64,000 bases of DNA from Nymphaea colorata (lineage: Eukaryota > Streptophyta > Magnoliopsida > Nymphaeales > Nymphaeaceae). The notes under the pieces were generated by a model that had not been told where the DNA came from, searched no databases, and was given only the letters and a program-made list of their open reading frames with translations. Positions 1 through 12,999 of this stretch are shown piece after piece. The position numbers and the translations under genes were made by a program. Within the stretch, counting starts at the first letter, position 1, and each line of letters begins with the position of its first letter. The stretch is from the NCBI RefSeq assembly GCF_008831285.2, contig NC_045145.1, forward strand, positions 15,498,802 to 15,562,801, read 5' to 3'.

Positions 1-3000
1 AATTAAGCCTTTCATACTGGATCAAGAAACTAAAATCTGTCAAGATTTTACACAAAGAGATGAGTTCCCTGCTCTACTACAAACAGGCGGCAACATAAGC
101 ACAAGTTGGAGCTTGACTTTCGGGTCCTTTCTGCATCACTCGCCTTTTTTATTGAATTTCTAAATTATCGTAAGATCAAGAAGACATTATTATTTAAGTC
201 AAGAACGGTTGCTAATTTATTCAATTTTGTTTTCTTGCAAAGGCAGGCAGGGCGGTGGGCAGGTGGTTTCCATTATCCGACACCTGAATTGCTGCTGTAG
301 TTCGCTTTTATTGCTCGTGTCCGTCGAATTGATCACAGAATGAGGTGAGTATTATGAGGCACTGACTGCTGGTAATTTTCTTTTCCAAGAATGAAAGAGA
401 ATTTCAGGGAGCAGTCAGCATCAACAGTCTTTTATATTCTCACATCTTTCTTGTCTCCTTTTAATTTGTACTCCTTCTATATGGTAGAGGAAGGACAGCA
501 GATATGTGCCCATCTCCTGTTGAGATAAACCTGAAATCTTGTACTAAAGACCACATTGGGATTGTGAATCTGAACAATTTTCGGAAGCACCAACAAAGAA
601 ATTCGGCGGAAATGAAAATCTGATCCAGAGGAATGAAATATTCATTGGGGAAATTTTTATTTAGAGAGACAAGGAGTTGGGTTTGCAATACGGTCCTAAG
701 ATTTTCAGATAATTCGCAAATAAAAAGGTATGATGTGATCTATCATGATCCCCAACAATTCATAAGTCCTCAAACAATGAAAAGGCCCTTGACCAATTCT
801 TTTACAGATTGTTTCACAATCTGTTAAAGAGGGCAGTGGTAAATTTTGGAATCCAAAGCAAAAACAACTAAACTTTACGGATTACTAAATTGATCATTTC
901 CCTAACTCTCTGTTTCAGGGAAATTATTAAACTCCAAAAGGTCTCTATTCAACAATTTTCCATGAAAGTATTAGTCTGAATCTGGTTTAAGTAAAAGCTC
1001 TTTACCTGGTTTCAAGCAGCAAACGGAAGGTGCGGATGAATCAGAAACGCTTCTCAGCATTGAAGACCAAGTAGTTTGCTCCTGCTGCTTACTGCCAAAA
1101 CTGTCGTCTCTGTTACAGTGTGAACCCTAGTACCAAATAGGTTAATAATGCGGATAAACTTTACCTGAAAAACATGAACATGAAATCATCTGTGGAATTT
1201 CTGTCGTGAGATATATGTTCATTGACAAATTACTTGAATATATAAGCATTGGGGTCCATGTTGGCGTGTTCTTAACATGATTTTAACAAGTCGCAAGTGG
1301 GGAAAAAACAATTCCTTTTCAAAGTTGAACCGATTTTGGCGTATTTACGACCTTTCTTCTATTGGCATTATTACTTTTGACAAATTGCTTGGAAGCTGCT
1401 ATCACACTCACAGAACTAAGGTCGGGACACTTGCAAATAAGGTACACATGGCTACTTTTGATCTGACTTCTAACGTGCATCCGACCCATTTGCAACCCTA
1501 ATCAGCACACTATTTTTCTTCTTTTTCATATGGAAATTGCAAAAAAAGTTAATTGTGGCAATGTTTAAAGCAATTATAAAGGTTGTCTTTTTGCTCTATA
1601 ATTGACTTGCCAGTGATAGTGGTGTGGGACAAAAATAACTACTTAGCATTGGCCAAATCACAAATTCAAAAACCATGGGCAAGCAGTAGTGGACCTAGAA
1701 ATTCTAGGCTAAGGGGCATTAATTCAATTATGGAACTAAAAATTTTTAGTTGGAGAGCACTAATTCAGGAAAGGAGCTAGAAATTTTTTGTTGAATTTTT
1801 TTTATGGGCACCAACATACAAAGAGCAAATTATTGAAGATATGCAAAATCAAGAAATGCCCTTTACCAGCTCACATGTGTGGCTCCGCCGCTGCGGGTAA
1901 GGCATGGGCCGGAGGCCGCTTTGATGTGAAAGGTCTACTTCATGGGAAACTGGTTTCTCAGCGGGAAGGGCGGCATTTATTTTCAAAGCAAGGATCACAC
2001 GTTAGCTAGTGTGAACATTTCCTCACCTCTTTATAGAATTATTTAGGGCGGATTAGCCCGATCTAAACTAGGGTGTGCACCAATTACTGACTCCAACAGT
2101 AAGCATGAGGTAAAAGAGACAGGTGCTAAATAAAAGAGGGATTGGGATGTAGTTTTCCTCTTCTTTTATTTGCAGAGATAGGGGAGAGGGGCGCACAGCC
2201 GCACAGAGAGCCCCAGGCACGGGATCAGGTCAGGCAGTACCCATCCTTAGCTCTATGTAGCTCCATTACAGCATGTTTCACATGAATGGCCCCACAGAAG
2301 GGGAGCACAAAGAACCCAAACGTTTTAAGAATCTGCCTTCTGTAGAAAATAAGAGAAAAAGGAAGATGAAGTTTGTGTTAAAATGGAACCGGTTTGTTCT
2401 TCTTAAAAAACATCAGAAAATCGGCTTAGCTCAATTGACTCTCGACCCTTGTAATTTTGGAACAGCTAAAGGTCTGAACTAGAAACCGAAAACAAAATAA
2501 AAACAGGAAAAAATATGAGGAATTAATGCCAAAAGATTTGTTAAAGAGTATACAAAGCATATAAATCTGATCCAATTGCCAAAAGAATAATTAAATGGTG
2601 GAACCTGAATCCTTGCACCCATTAAACTGTTTTGTGATCGACTCTCGAACTTGAGTTGCATTTAACGACATTGGGAAACACCGGTTTCAGGAATTGAGAA
2701 ACAGGCTTGAATACAGTAATTTAACAGATGTCCTTGTGAAGGAAAAATTAAATGTTTCAGGCTTTGCTAACTGTGAGGATGACAGCACAGCTGAAAACAA
2801 GTATCGCTGTCTGAAGGAGCAGTGTTTCATAGCGGCAGGATGTGTTCCTACCAAATGGATTGTTCCCCCCTTCTTCTCCTGCCTCTTCTTCTTTGAGGAC
2901 ATGATGAGGTTTGTGGTTGGCCCAGAAGGTAAAAGCTAAGAGACGGACACCTGCCACAATTCTCTGGCCTATGTTTTGGAGGGCTGGTGTAGGGTAGGCA

Positions 3001-4640
3001 TAAAAGATGGGGCTGCAGAAACGGGTCAATGAAGATGGCCAAGAAAGTCAGGAGGTAAAGTCTGAGGAGTGTTCCCATAAAGTAAGACCATGCTGCAACT
3101 TGGTCCCCCATAATCATTCACCTAAAGAGACGGTGCCAAACTTTCCTTGCCCCAAGTATTTGGTCGTGCTTTAGTCATGTTTGCATGCCTTGCCTGCATG
3201 AAGACCGGGCAGCAGGCCAGGCCTGAGTGGTAGTACAGACACTCAGTGAATGTCTCGTGAATCTGCCCTAAAGACAAGCACTTCAACAGGTTATTCTGTT
3301 CAAGATGCATTAGTAAGTAGCAACTACACAACCATCTTATAGGAATGAGGCCTATCCAAGCCCCTGCCTTGAGGGTTGTAAATGAGCCAGATGTGGGTTG
3401 ATGATCTTGTTTATTTCTATTTCATTATATCCAATTCCGGCCAAAACTTTTGACAGAACCCTTGATAAGAAGAAAATTGTGCTCTTGGGACAAATGTTCC
3501 TCTGCCACGTGTTTCAAGAACACCATGTTGGAAGCCATGGTGCAGTTACGTCTAGGGTTTGATTAAAACAATATCAGAATCACATGTATTTTCTAGAACA
3601 AAAATACAGTATTTTTAAAATTCATGTGTTCTAAGAAGATGGTGTTTTTTCTTGTAAAATGATGTTCAATAGACCTAGTTGGCTTCACCCTTATGCATCC
3701 CCACTTCATATGCAGTTCTCTAAGTGGACACAGTATATAACCTGAGCTTACCAGATCAATGATGGCCTGTTTACTTTTTTCCCTAAGGAATAGCTTTGAT
3801 GCCATCGTATACGCATACATGGCAGGAGGTGGATTGTTCTAAAAAGCAAGAAACGGAAAGAGTTAATTATTAGAATTTGTTACACATGCCTTTTGACATG
3901 AAAGAGGCATTTTTACTGTGCCGCATGAAAACCACTTTCAAGAGATGCAATGCGAAACATTTTCGTGTGAAAGGAGGTCAAACAAACACTCCATCAACGA
4001 AAAAACCATGCGACTTCACTCAATAAAGGATTGTGGTCCCTTTCCTTCACATATGATAATATTTTTTTCTATTGGAGTTCTTACAGATGAATTTGGCTGG
4101 AACGGCAGAAGTGGCAAGCCAAGGCCTCCCCAAGCTAAGTTCCACAAATAAAACGACAACTCAAATAAGTTTCATTTTCTCATGGAACAAGGGAAAAAAA
4201 AATTGCGACCGAAGCATTACAAATATATTACAACAGGGGCCTGCCGAAGGGCACTTTTCCATATAATCTCAAAGCTAAACTTTGAGGACCTTAAGTTATA
4301 TGAGCTAAAAATTGCGTTTACAAAACTTAGGAACCATCCAGCACGTATCACAGTACGCGAGGCCCTTAAAGAATCCTTAATTTCAGTACTTCAGCTTCCT
4401 GTTTCCTCCAACTTCCAGCAAGCTCAGATCTCCACAAGAAGGATATTGAACAACGAGCATTCACATGCCTCCCTCAAATAATAGTGTACAGTGCTCACAA
4501 ACAGCTTATTATTTCATCCGGCACCGCAAGCAAAAATTTCATGTTCTATTTGTGGGACGGGAAGAAACTGTATCGAGCTTGGGCTAGAACGTAATGTTCG
4601 AAGGACATGAAGGTCTGTACACGTCTCTTTGCCATGAGCT
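1..4640. other. Intergenic region downstream of the cytokinin receptor gene
   Basis: No open reading frame here resembles a known protein; the longest are under 100 codons and lack codon structure. The stretch is AT-rich and holds one identifiable small transposon copy (1684-1893). The last few hundred bases before 4641 probably contain the 3' untranslated region of the minus-strand receptor gene, but I could not fix a poly(A) site. Nothing else could be supported. Confidence 0.6.
1684..1893. mobile_element. MITE-like element with short terminal inverted repeats
   Basis: The left end reads cagtagtggacctagaaa. The reverse complement of the right end reads cagcggcggagccacac, so the two ends form an imperfect terminal inverted repeat. 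The flanking 8-mers, tgggcaag and cgggtaag, match at 6 of 8 bases, consistent with a decayed 8-bp target duplication as made by hAT transposases. The interior carries two degenerate copies of a ~45-bp module with the motif cactaattca or cattaattca. Related copies appear at about 26.1 kb and 31.1 kb. No coding capacity is seen. The hAT assignment is an inference. Confidence 0.55.
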
Positions 4641-7600
4641 TTATGAGTCTTGAATTGGTTTAGCTTCGAAGAACTTTGCAACAGCTTGATACAGCTGCTG
4701 TTTCTCAAACGGCTTGGAAACATATCCATTCATTCCGCATTTCAGACACTCTTCATATGTAGCCTGAATTAGGTCAGCTGTCATAGCCAGTATGGGGAGG
4801 TGCCACTGAACCTTACGCACTCCCGTATGCAATGTTAGCTCATTTCTGATCTGCTCATTAGCCTGATTCTCAAGCTGACGGATCTGCCTAGTCACCTCAA
4901 ACCTGCAATGCGAACAGTTTCAAGTAGAATTTTTAAACAAAGCTGTTCAACCAAGTCTATTTGATAAATTCTGCATTAAGGTACATGACAAATACCAACC
5001 CAATATCACCTCTTTTATTTAGCACGCTTTTCTTTATATATATATATATATATATTCACTTTTCTCAATGTTTTTATAATTGTTTGCTCTAATGAATTAT
5101 TATCGACAGTAATAAGAAAAAAAGGTACGAACATAGAGGCCTTTCATTGAGAGGAACAGCATGTAAAAGATTTTCACGGTGTAATTTGAAGGCAGATAAT
5201 GATGCCAGCAGATATTGCCTTCGAGGTCATCATTTTTTCACAGTCAAGATGGAGTCGGGACAATCTTACCAATTCACTGAGAAATTGACCTCAGGCTATA
5301 CACGGTAGTACTGTCTTAATAAAGGAAAATAAAAAGGAAGAAGAAAAATAACCAAACACTCTTCCTTTTCATGGAAGATAGTTTCTCAGAACTGCCAACA
5401 CAAAAGAACTGAAAATATCGAACCATCAAACTTACTGGTCATTACCGGACTCGTCATGTTTTAGTGTCGTCATGGGGACTTTACTAAGATCTAAAAATAA
5501 TCCATTTCCTACTCTCACAAAACCACTATATAATGATTCCAAGCCACCACAAAATGACCAAAACAACCGACAAAAATCAAGGTCATGACAGCAATTGCAT
5601 GGGTGACTAATACTCCAACTAACTGCAAAAATGACCATCAGCCACATTAAGCACCATTAAGGAGAACATAATCCCCCAAATGATAATGTTATACACAGAT
5701 GACAAAATCTGCACATGCATGAAAGAGAGAGAGAGAGAGAGAGAGTTAAAAAGCAAAGGAGGTTCTAATATAAATCTAGAAATTAATTGGCAGCAAAATT
5801 CTGGCAAATTAAGTAACACATACCCATCCATTTCTGGCATTTGAATATCCATGAAGCAAGCATCAAACTTGTGTGGAATCTGAAGCATCGTAAGTGCTGC
5901 TTTTCCACTCACAGCACATTCTACATTAGCACCATATTTCTTTAATGCAAGGGCAGCAACTCTGCGATTTATTCCATTGTCGTCAACCACCAAGATGTTC
6001 TTCCCCAAAAGCAGGTTGTGAAGAAAAGGAGTTCCATTTGGAATTCCTTTACCTTGTGGTTGAATATTACCAATTCCCAGAACCTGCTGGAGGCCTGCAG
6101 CAACCATGCTAGCTCTCAAAGGTTTCATTATCAAAGTATCAGCAAAACCAGCTGCCTTTGCTTTCGCACATTCAACATGATTCATTGAAGTTGCCAGCAG
6201 AACCATCTTTGGCATTTCAAGAGCTTGGCCATTCTGTTTGCATTCCAATAGGTGTCCAAAGAAGCCATTTTCAACCTCATGACACCAAGACTCCTTTTCC
6301 ACTAATATCACGTCTGTTTTCTTACCTGATAGCCTGAGAAAACAGCATTAAAGTATTGAAATTCCAGAATGGAATAACACCAAAAGAATATTAGCTTTTC
6401 ATGCTCAAAAAAGAGTTGACGTTTAGAAGTCAAACAGATGAACAAGAACAAAGGATACCAGAGATCCATGGTTGATGTCAAATTGGTTCTCATACCTGTA
6501 GATGGAGCCCTTCGTTATGTAGAAAACCTTGTATTTATGTTAATTTCAGTCCGAAAAGATGGAAAGCTTTCGAAATATCAGGGGCAGAAATGACAAAACA
6601 TTTCACATTTTCTAATGCATGGACGAAATGGCCATAAGAGTTAGGTATTGGTTGTCAGTTGCAACAGACACTTGCTGGAGTATGACCATAACAACTCAAC
6701 ATATTTCTCATGATTTGGAATCCTCTTCCTTGTGTCAATCTAATGAAGAAATAATGTTTTCAGTTTTGGCACTCTCCATTAGAAGGTCGATCCTTGAGTG
6801 TTATAACCAGACACAAACTGAGTTTTATTTTCTTATTTCCAATATTTTCCTTTGTTTTTATGTCTAGGTCGGTTGGGAGTCTTTTGAGCACAATGCAAGG
6901 GTTGGTGGATCGGGCGGAGTTAGGTGATGATAAATTAGACCACCAGGTTCAGACTATATACTCACTCAAAGAGGGGATTAAAACCCTAGCGCAAATGAAT
7001 TACTAATTGGGCTTCGTGTGAGGGTGCATGAGTAGTGTTAGCCAATGCTAGCATTGAGGGATGCAAAACAAGAACAAAATAAATGGTACATCTGTCACAA
7101 ACTATCACATTACTATGTAACTAAGCCCCAAAAACTATGTCAGACACAAACTTAGAAGCTGTAAGTGGTCAGACCAGATAGCTGGTCAAGTGTCTCCAAG
7201 TTGGGTAAGTCACATAAATTAATCTCTAAGGACTCACGTTGTTAAGTTTTCTTTTTGTCATAATACATTTTCTAAAAGATGGTCAATGCTTTTGCTAAAG
7301 ATGAAAACTTTTTTTGAGGCTTCTGATGCATCAACTAGTTCTCCCCAAGCGCCATCTAGGTCATGTAGAGGTCTGCCACCTAGAAAGAGTCAAATGCTTT
7401 TGAACACAAGGCAAAGTTTAAGGTTTTGCAACATTGCAACAGTGAACCATTAGAAAGCCATGTAGCAAATATCAGCAGCATTTGGATCACAAAACAAATA
7501 GCTGATTTAATTATGAAATGCATACCCATTTATCGTATAACCATTTTGTCCAGATGCTGAATGGATAGCCATATTCATGCAATTGACGATCTCAACAACC

Positions 7601-8516
7601 ATGCCAAGTCTTTGAAGATGGTAGGTTGTTACAGCCGCCCTGACGGGTCTGGCATCAACTACAATAGCTTTCACACCTTTGAAGCCCATAGGTACTGTCT
7701 CAACAAGAGGCGCCTTCAGACCCTTGACAGAATCTTTATCATATCGCCTGAGAACAGCAGTAAAAGTAAAGGTACTTCCAATGTGAGGCCGACTAATGAA
7801 GTTTATTCTCCCACCCATGAGCTCCACTAGACATTTGCTGATGCTCAATCCAATCCCTGTTCCTCCATATGTACGAGATGTCGAACTATCTGCCTGCATA
7901 AAGGGCATAAAAATGTGGTCTTGGGCATGTATAGGAATACCAATCCCTGTGTCCTCCACAGTAACAACCAAAGTAACATCACCAGATGCAGCTCGGCACT
8001 CTCCCAATGTATCAGATGATATTTCAGGACCTGATACCAGCAATTTGAATGTTTCCCAACTGTTCCTTTCATCAGCAGCTTCAAATCCACTCAAGGTATT
8101 GAAGAAATTTCCTGACGAGACAACCAAATCTGTTGGTCCACTTCTTGAGCTTGCCCCAACTTTACCGTCCATCAATGATTTTGCATTATCCACCAAATGT
8201 ACTTGAACAAATATATGGCCACGTTCCGTGAACTGATAAAATAAAAAAAATCTAATAGTAAGAAACAAACTATTAAGAAATAGCACTTTAAACATTAAAT
8301 CAGTAGTGCAGACATAAGAAAGAGACATACTTTAACTGAATTTCCCACCAGGTTGGTGATTATCTGGCGAAATCTTCCTGGATCACCAATGAGAATTTCT
8401 GGGACCTTGTCTGATACAAATACACCTAGCTATCATTGCCAAATGATTACAAACGATATGAGAAACAAGACAAGAAATAGCACCAACAGATACAACAGTG
8501 CATATGTGCCTGTGTC

Positions 8517-8550
<34 letters not shown>

Positions 8551-11500
8551 TATGTGAAAAATGCAGCATCTGCACCTGCACTGGTGCAACATATATTTCC
8601 ACCTCTGCACCAAAACACTTCTGAAAAAATGCAACATCTGCAACCGCACTGATACAACATAGTGCATGACATTAACATAGAAGAAAAAACAGAATACGGT
8701 GGCTCCCACAGGTCCAATACATAACAAAAAAAGGGCATAGACCACTGGATCTATGTCCAACTGCAACAAAAGAAAGAAGGCATTGAAAAAAGAAGGTCCA
8801 CTTTATTCAAGTAAGGGGTTGGAAAATCAATTCCAGCCTGAACCAGATGCATTAGCACTACATATAAATGCATCAAGCGATGTTTTAAAACACCTGCTGC
8901 ACAAATTTGCAAATGAAGTCCTTTAGAACAATTATCAAATGTCTCCAAATTCTGTTCAGTGACGAGTGATGTGTGTAGTTAAAACTTAAAAGTGCTAGAC
9001 TGGATTAGGTGGCAGACACCCAAAAAATGCCTAAGCAGGTGCAGCTGGACGGATTTGACAGAAAATATGAAAAAAAAAGAGAAAAAAAAAAGAAATAGGA
9101 GAAAGGGGAAAAGTGGTGATTTTGAAATTCCTCCACCTCAAACAGTACCCCAGAAGATATAACAAACAAAATTAATTAAATTTTCAGCTTTAAAAACCAT
9201 ATTTTTTTGTTTGATATGTCCATGAAGTATAGGCAATTAGGCTGCCGCACAACACCTACAGGGGCGCTTAAGTGTGCTTTTGACTACACAGAAAGAGATG
9301 ATATTACCTCAATGCCTTTGTCTCTAGATTTTCCAGAAAATAGCGAAAGGACATCATCAAGAATGGATCGTAGGTCAAAAGGCACAGCCTCAAGTTCAAA
9401 TTTGCCAGATTCTATTTTAGCTCTGTCAAGGACTTCATTTATCAAAGTTATTAATGCTTTGCCACTGGCCTGAGCAGTTCGAGCATAATCTTTTTGAGTT
9501 GAATCTAGATTTGTGTCAAGAAGCATCTGGAGCATCCCTAGTACAGTGGAAGAAGGAAAGTCAAGAACATATCACACCAAAGAAGGTTAAGCCAGAAATG
9601 CTGAACATTTGCAGAAATTTCATAGAATACCTAGAACCCCATTCATTGGCGTTCTGATTTCATGTGAAACTGTAGCTAGGAACTGCAAAGGAAAAATAAG
9701 AGAATCAGGCTATGGGCCAGGATCCGGGCCTGCAAAGACAGGCAATCAACCAGATTTGGCACCTGAGATTTAGCAATATCAGCAGATTCAGCTTGAACCT
9801 TCAGTTCTGCCATCTTGTTGTAGTCTTCTTCAACTTTACCAATATGGATAATAGCCCCATATAGAATATACCCAATCAATGCACCAATCACAAAAACTCC
9901 AGATGAAGACATGATTGCTGTCCATGGAAGGGAAGGCTTCCAAAGATATCTGTTTGAGGATGCAGAAGAAGCTCAGTACCAAAAAAAAACATTAAAAGCC
10001 AAAACGTGGATTGATAATTTTGTGCACCACCTGCAAGTCATCAAGTGCTTCCGGAAAGGGTCTCCAAAATCAAGCACACTAGAATGGATGAGTGACATGT
10101 CGCCATTTGGATTTTGGGGCCCATACATGATCAGGGGCATAGAACAATTGGTAACGTCATACACATTTACCACAATGGCCTCATTCCCAGCAAGCTTCCA
10201 TAGCAGGTTCTCAACAAGAGACTCAACATCAAATGCTCCACCAAGATATCTATCAAGCACAAACAGAATTTCAGGATCAGCCAAATGGATTTATCCCTAT
10301 GCTTGATTTTGGCCCTCATTTAAGACCATCCAGTTCAAAATTTTATCTGAAACTTTCAGGAGATGGGTGAAAGCTATGAAGTTCATATTCACTTGCTTAT
10401 TGGAAAACAATACCCTTGCTCACTCAAAGTCGCTCCAGGATGAAACCTCCCCCGCTCATCTAAAAGCTTCAAATGATCAAGCCACTTAAAAAAAAAGGTT
10501 CTTTCACCAGTATAACATGTACCGTAGGACATAAACGTGCATAGAAAAACAAAGTTGGTTGAACACATCCTTGAAACTAGCCAAGGTTGTACTTTATTGG
10601 GACTACATCCTAAAAGCTAATCATAGGACATCTACCATGTTGACAAACTTCTTGAAAATGCCTAACAAAGAACAAAGCACATGAAAGTTTAAACAGTAAT
10701 TATTGAACATATTCAAATACCATTTGCAAGGAAAAAGCACAAACATCACATCTTCTAGTAAGTCTTTTGCAACACAAAGAATTGCGCCAAAATCACTTCA
10801 GGGGAGGAGACGAAATGGCTCTGTTCCCCAATATGCACTTCTATTTTCCTTCTTCCCAACATCAACACGCAGAGCATTAGGCAAGGCTAAGGAGCCGCAA
10901 AAGGCACGGCAATGCTGAAACAAGCGACGCTGTTTGCCACATCGAGATGAATATCATGCCTTTTTTTGGTAATGGCCAGAGTAAATTAATGCCGGAACCG
11001 AGGCTCGTCCAGACCCACATAACAAACGAAATTTCCAACAATTTGTAGCGACAACTCAAGTTTAGCCCGGCATGAATGAGCAATTAGAACAGAGCGTTGC
11101 CACCAACTGAAGCAATGTACGAGGTCTCGGCCCCTCGGCCACCTTCTACGATAAAAATCCTGCTGCATTTTAGGTGAATTGCATGTGCCCTCTCCGAGAC
11201 TGGATAACAATATTTGTTGAGAAAAGGAAAGGGAAGAGGAATCTTTTTCCAACATTCAGGAAGCATGCCACTGATCAGGGGTGACTACTCACTTAAAGTA
11301 AGATCTACCACTTCTACCCAGCACAATTACTTGCGGATAAACCATGATCGCATCATTCTTCACCAAACAATATGAAATTTCAACTCACCCTACAGTAGCT
11401 TGAACACGTTGTTTCACCGTTGCATCTGCTGGAAGGCTTGAACCGTATACTGGAAAAGTCAGAATAACGCCCAGCTTATTCGATTCCAGCAGCCTGAAAG

Positions 11501-12310
11501 GGCTGGTGAGGACAGCCTTCCCTGTGGCTCTCGCCCTCTCGATATTCTCGCGATCCTCCTGAAACATCCATCCAAGTTTAATCATAACTTCCCCCAGTCT
11601 AAAATCGAAATGAACAATCAAAAGATTCAAGACACCAGATAAAGAAAGACTCGTTACCTTTCCCGACATCATATCAAGAGACTCGATATACGAAATAGTC
11701 TCTTGCGAGAAAATGGCGGGCGCATACTCGTCCTGCACAGGGGAGGGCTCCCTCTTCATCGTCTTGATTGTCCATCCATGATTTCGCTCGAACATTTCCC
11801 TCTCTGCATGCACCACCTTCTGCGCATAGGCCACCCCGCTGAGCAACGGCCGCTCGAACGCCGTTCCTGCCGTGTACTCAGCAAACGTCTTCTGTAGGGT
11901 CCTCCCCAGACAAGAAAGCGTGAGAAAAACAGACCACTTCGTCACAGAAAAGAGGAACAAATGAACAGGGGAAGAACCTGGTCGAGGACGGAGGGGCTCT
12001 TCCGGTGGTGGAAGCTCGAGACGAGGATCGCTAGGGCGTGGACGTGGTTCACGCTCACCGTGAACTGGTCCTGCAGCATCCTCGCCCGCTCGTCGCACAT
12101 CCCCGCGAGGGACTCCCTCCGTGTCGTCACAGCATCCGCATAGAAGTAGCAGTAGACGAGCCAGGACACCACTGCGAAGAAGAGTATCCAGCCCATGAGC
12201 CACTTGAACGGGCTGGAAACCCACGGCTTGACCGCGCCCTTTGCCTCCACCCTCATGCACCACCGAAGTGCCAGCGCATGCCGGTGTTTTGTCGCGGACG
12301 GCGCCACCAT
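4641..12310 (-). CDS. AHK4: Cytokinin receptor hybrid histidine kinase (AHK4/CRE1/WOL-like), 11 exons
   Basis: Spliced from 12310-11978, 11891-11658, 11558-11389, 10249-10031, 9949-9763, 9682-9631, 9537-9308, 8429-8331, 8232-7526, 6333-5824 and 4902-4641. All junctions are GT/AG and in phase, giving 1000 residues. Visible parts are a transmembrane helix at 38-57, a CHASE hormone-binding domain, a second helix at 331-350, the kinase H-box FLATVSHEIRTP (His388), an N-box near 501-508, the G1 box DTGIGIP near 602 and a G2 box GTGIGLS. A degenerate receiver-like segment follows, then a true receiver with Asp861/862, phospho-acceptor Asp906 and Lys977. CHASE residues that match the known AHK4 ligand contacts are present (Asp191, Leu213, Thr223), as is Thr207, equivalent to the wol-mutant Thr. 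The family binds cytokinin at the ER or plasma membrane and passes phosphate to HPt proteins. KVEEDYNKMAELKVQAES and the exon count favour AHK4 over AHK2/3. The start is the only ATG after an in-frame stop; an upstream coding exon is not excluded. Confidence 0.95.
8556..8661. repeat. Two-copy direct repeat in receptor intron 7
   Basis: A ~38-bp unit beginning gaaaaatgcagcatctgcac at 8556 recurs with a few changes at 8623, an offset of 67 bp. It lies in the 878-bp intron between receptor exons 7 and 8, next to a (TG)n-(AG)n tract at about 8515-8550. It is noncoding; origin by slippage or as part of a decayed repeat is unresolved. Confidence 0.7.
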
Positions 12311-12980
12311 CCTCACCCCCACGGCTATGCTCGACGCCGGAGCTTCTCACCTCCTCCTCACAACACGGGTCTCCCCTTGGTCAAAACTCGACTCATTGGT
12401 GTTCCTCTGGCATTGGTGCTCTTCTGGCACAGCTCTTGCTGAGCACCATCTTTCGGCAGAGACTCTGACATAACCCTGAGCTACATGCGTGGGAGAGAAG
12501 ACCGAAGCTCAGACGCATGTCGATGCATATCTCACCTTGGGAGTGCGTGCCAAACACCATAGATAAATTAAGAAAACAGCCTCCGGTTCACAGTTGAAGA
12601 GAAGAAGAGAAGTGTACGGCCCTACTGTGATTAACTCTCACGACGATGAATGCCGTTAAAGATACAGCAAAAAGCAAGTGTAGAGAAAAGGAAAAAAGAA
12701 GGGTCTAGAAAAAGAGAGGATACCAGATGAAGGGTCGCATTCTGGAGATAGATGTCGAAAAACCACCTGGTTCCTGCGTCTCAACTTAAAGAATTCTGCA
12801 ACTCTTGGTGTCTTGGGAAACTCACGGGAAACCACCGACTAATATTCGCCCGAGCCCCTTTCAACTGGAAACTGAAAATATCTGTATTGGTTTTTCTTTT
12901 CCCCTCATTTTCTCTTGGGCCATGTGGGTGAGGAGAAGAGAAGGTTGAGAGGGAGAAGAGAAGTGGAGGCAATGGCGCTC
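12311..12980 (-). promoter_or_regulatory. Probable 5' leader and promoter-proximal region of the receptor gene
   Basis: On the minus strand, the sequence just below 12980 is pyrimidine-rich (ttctcttctccctctcaacc), typical of plant transcript starts. Several ATGs lie between there and the coding start at 12310. One opens a 20-codon upstream frame at 12923-12861. An unspliced leader would therefore be rich in upstream ATGs, so a leader intron is possible. The transcript start is inferred; no clear TATA box was identified. Confidence 0.35.
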
Positions 12981-12999
12981 ATTGTATCACGTTCGTCAG

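Noticed and set aside
11385-12350. A 321-codon open frame on the minus strand that reads through the first receptor exons
   Set aside because: It is the alternative frame of receptor exon 1 fused through intron 1 to exons 2 and 3, which happen to be open. Only the spliced model gives the full CHASE-kinase-receiver protein in phase.
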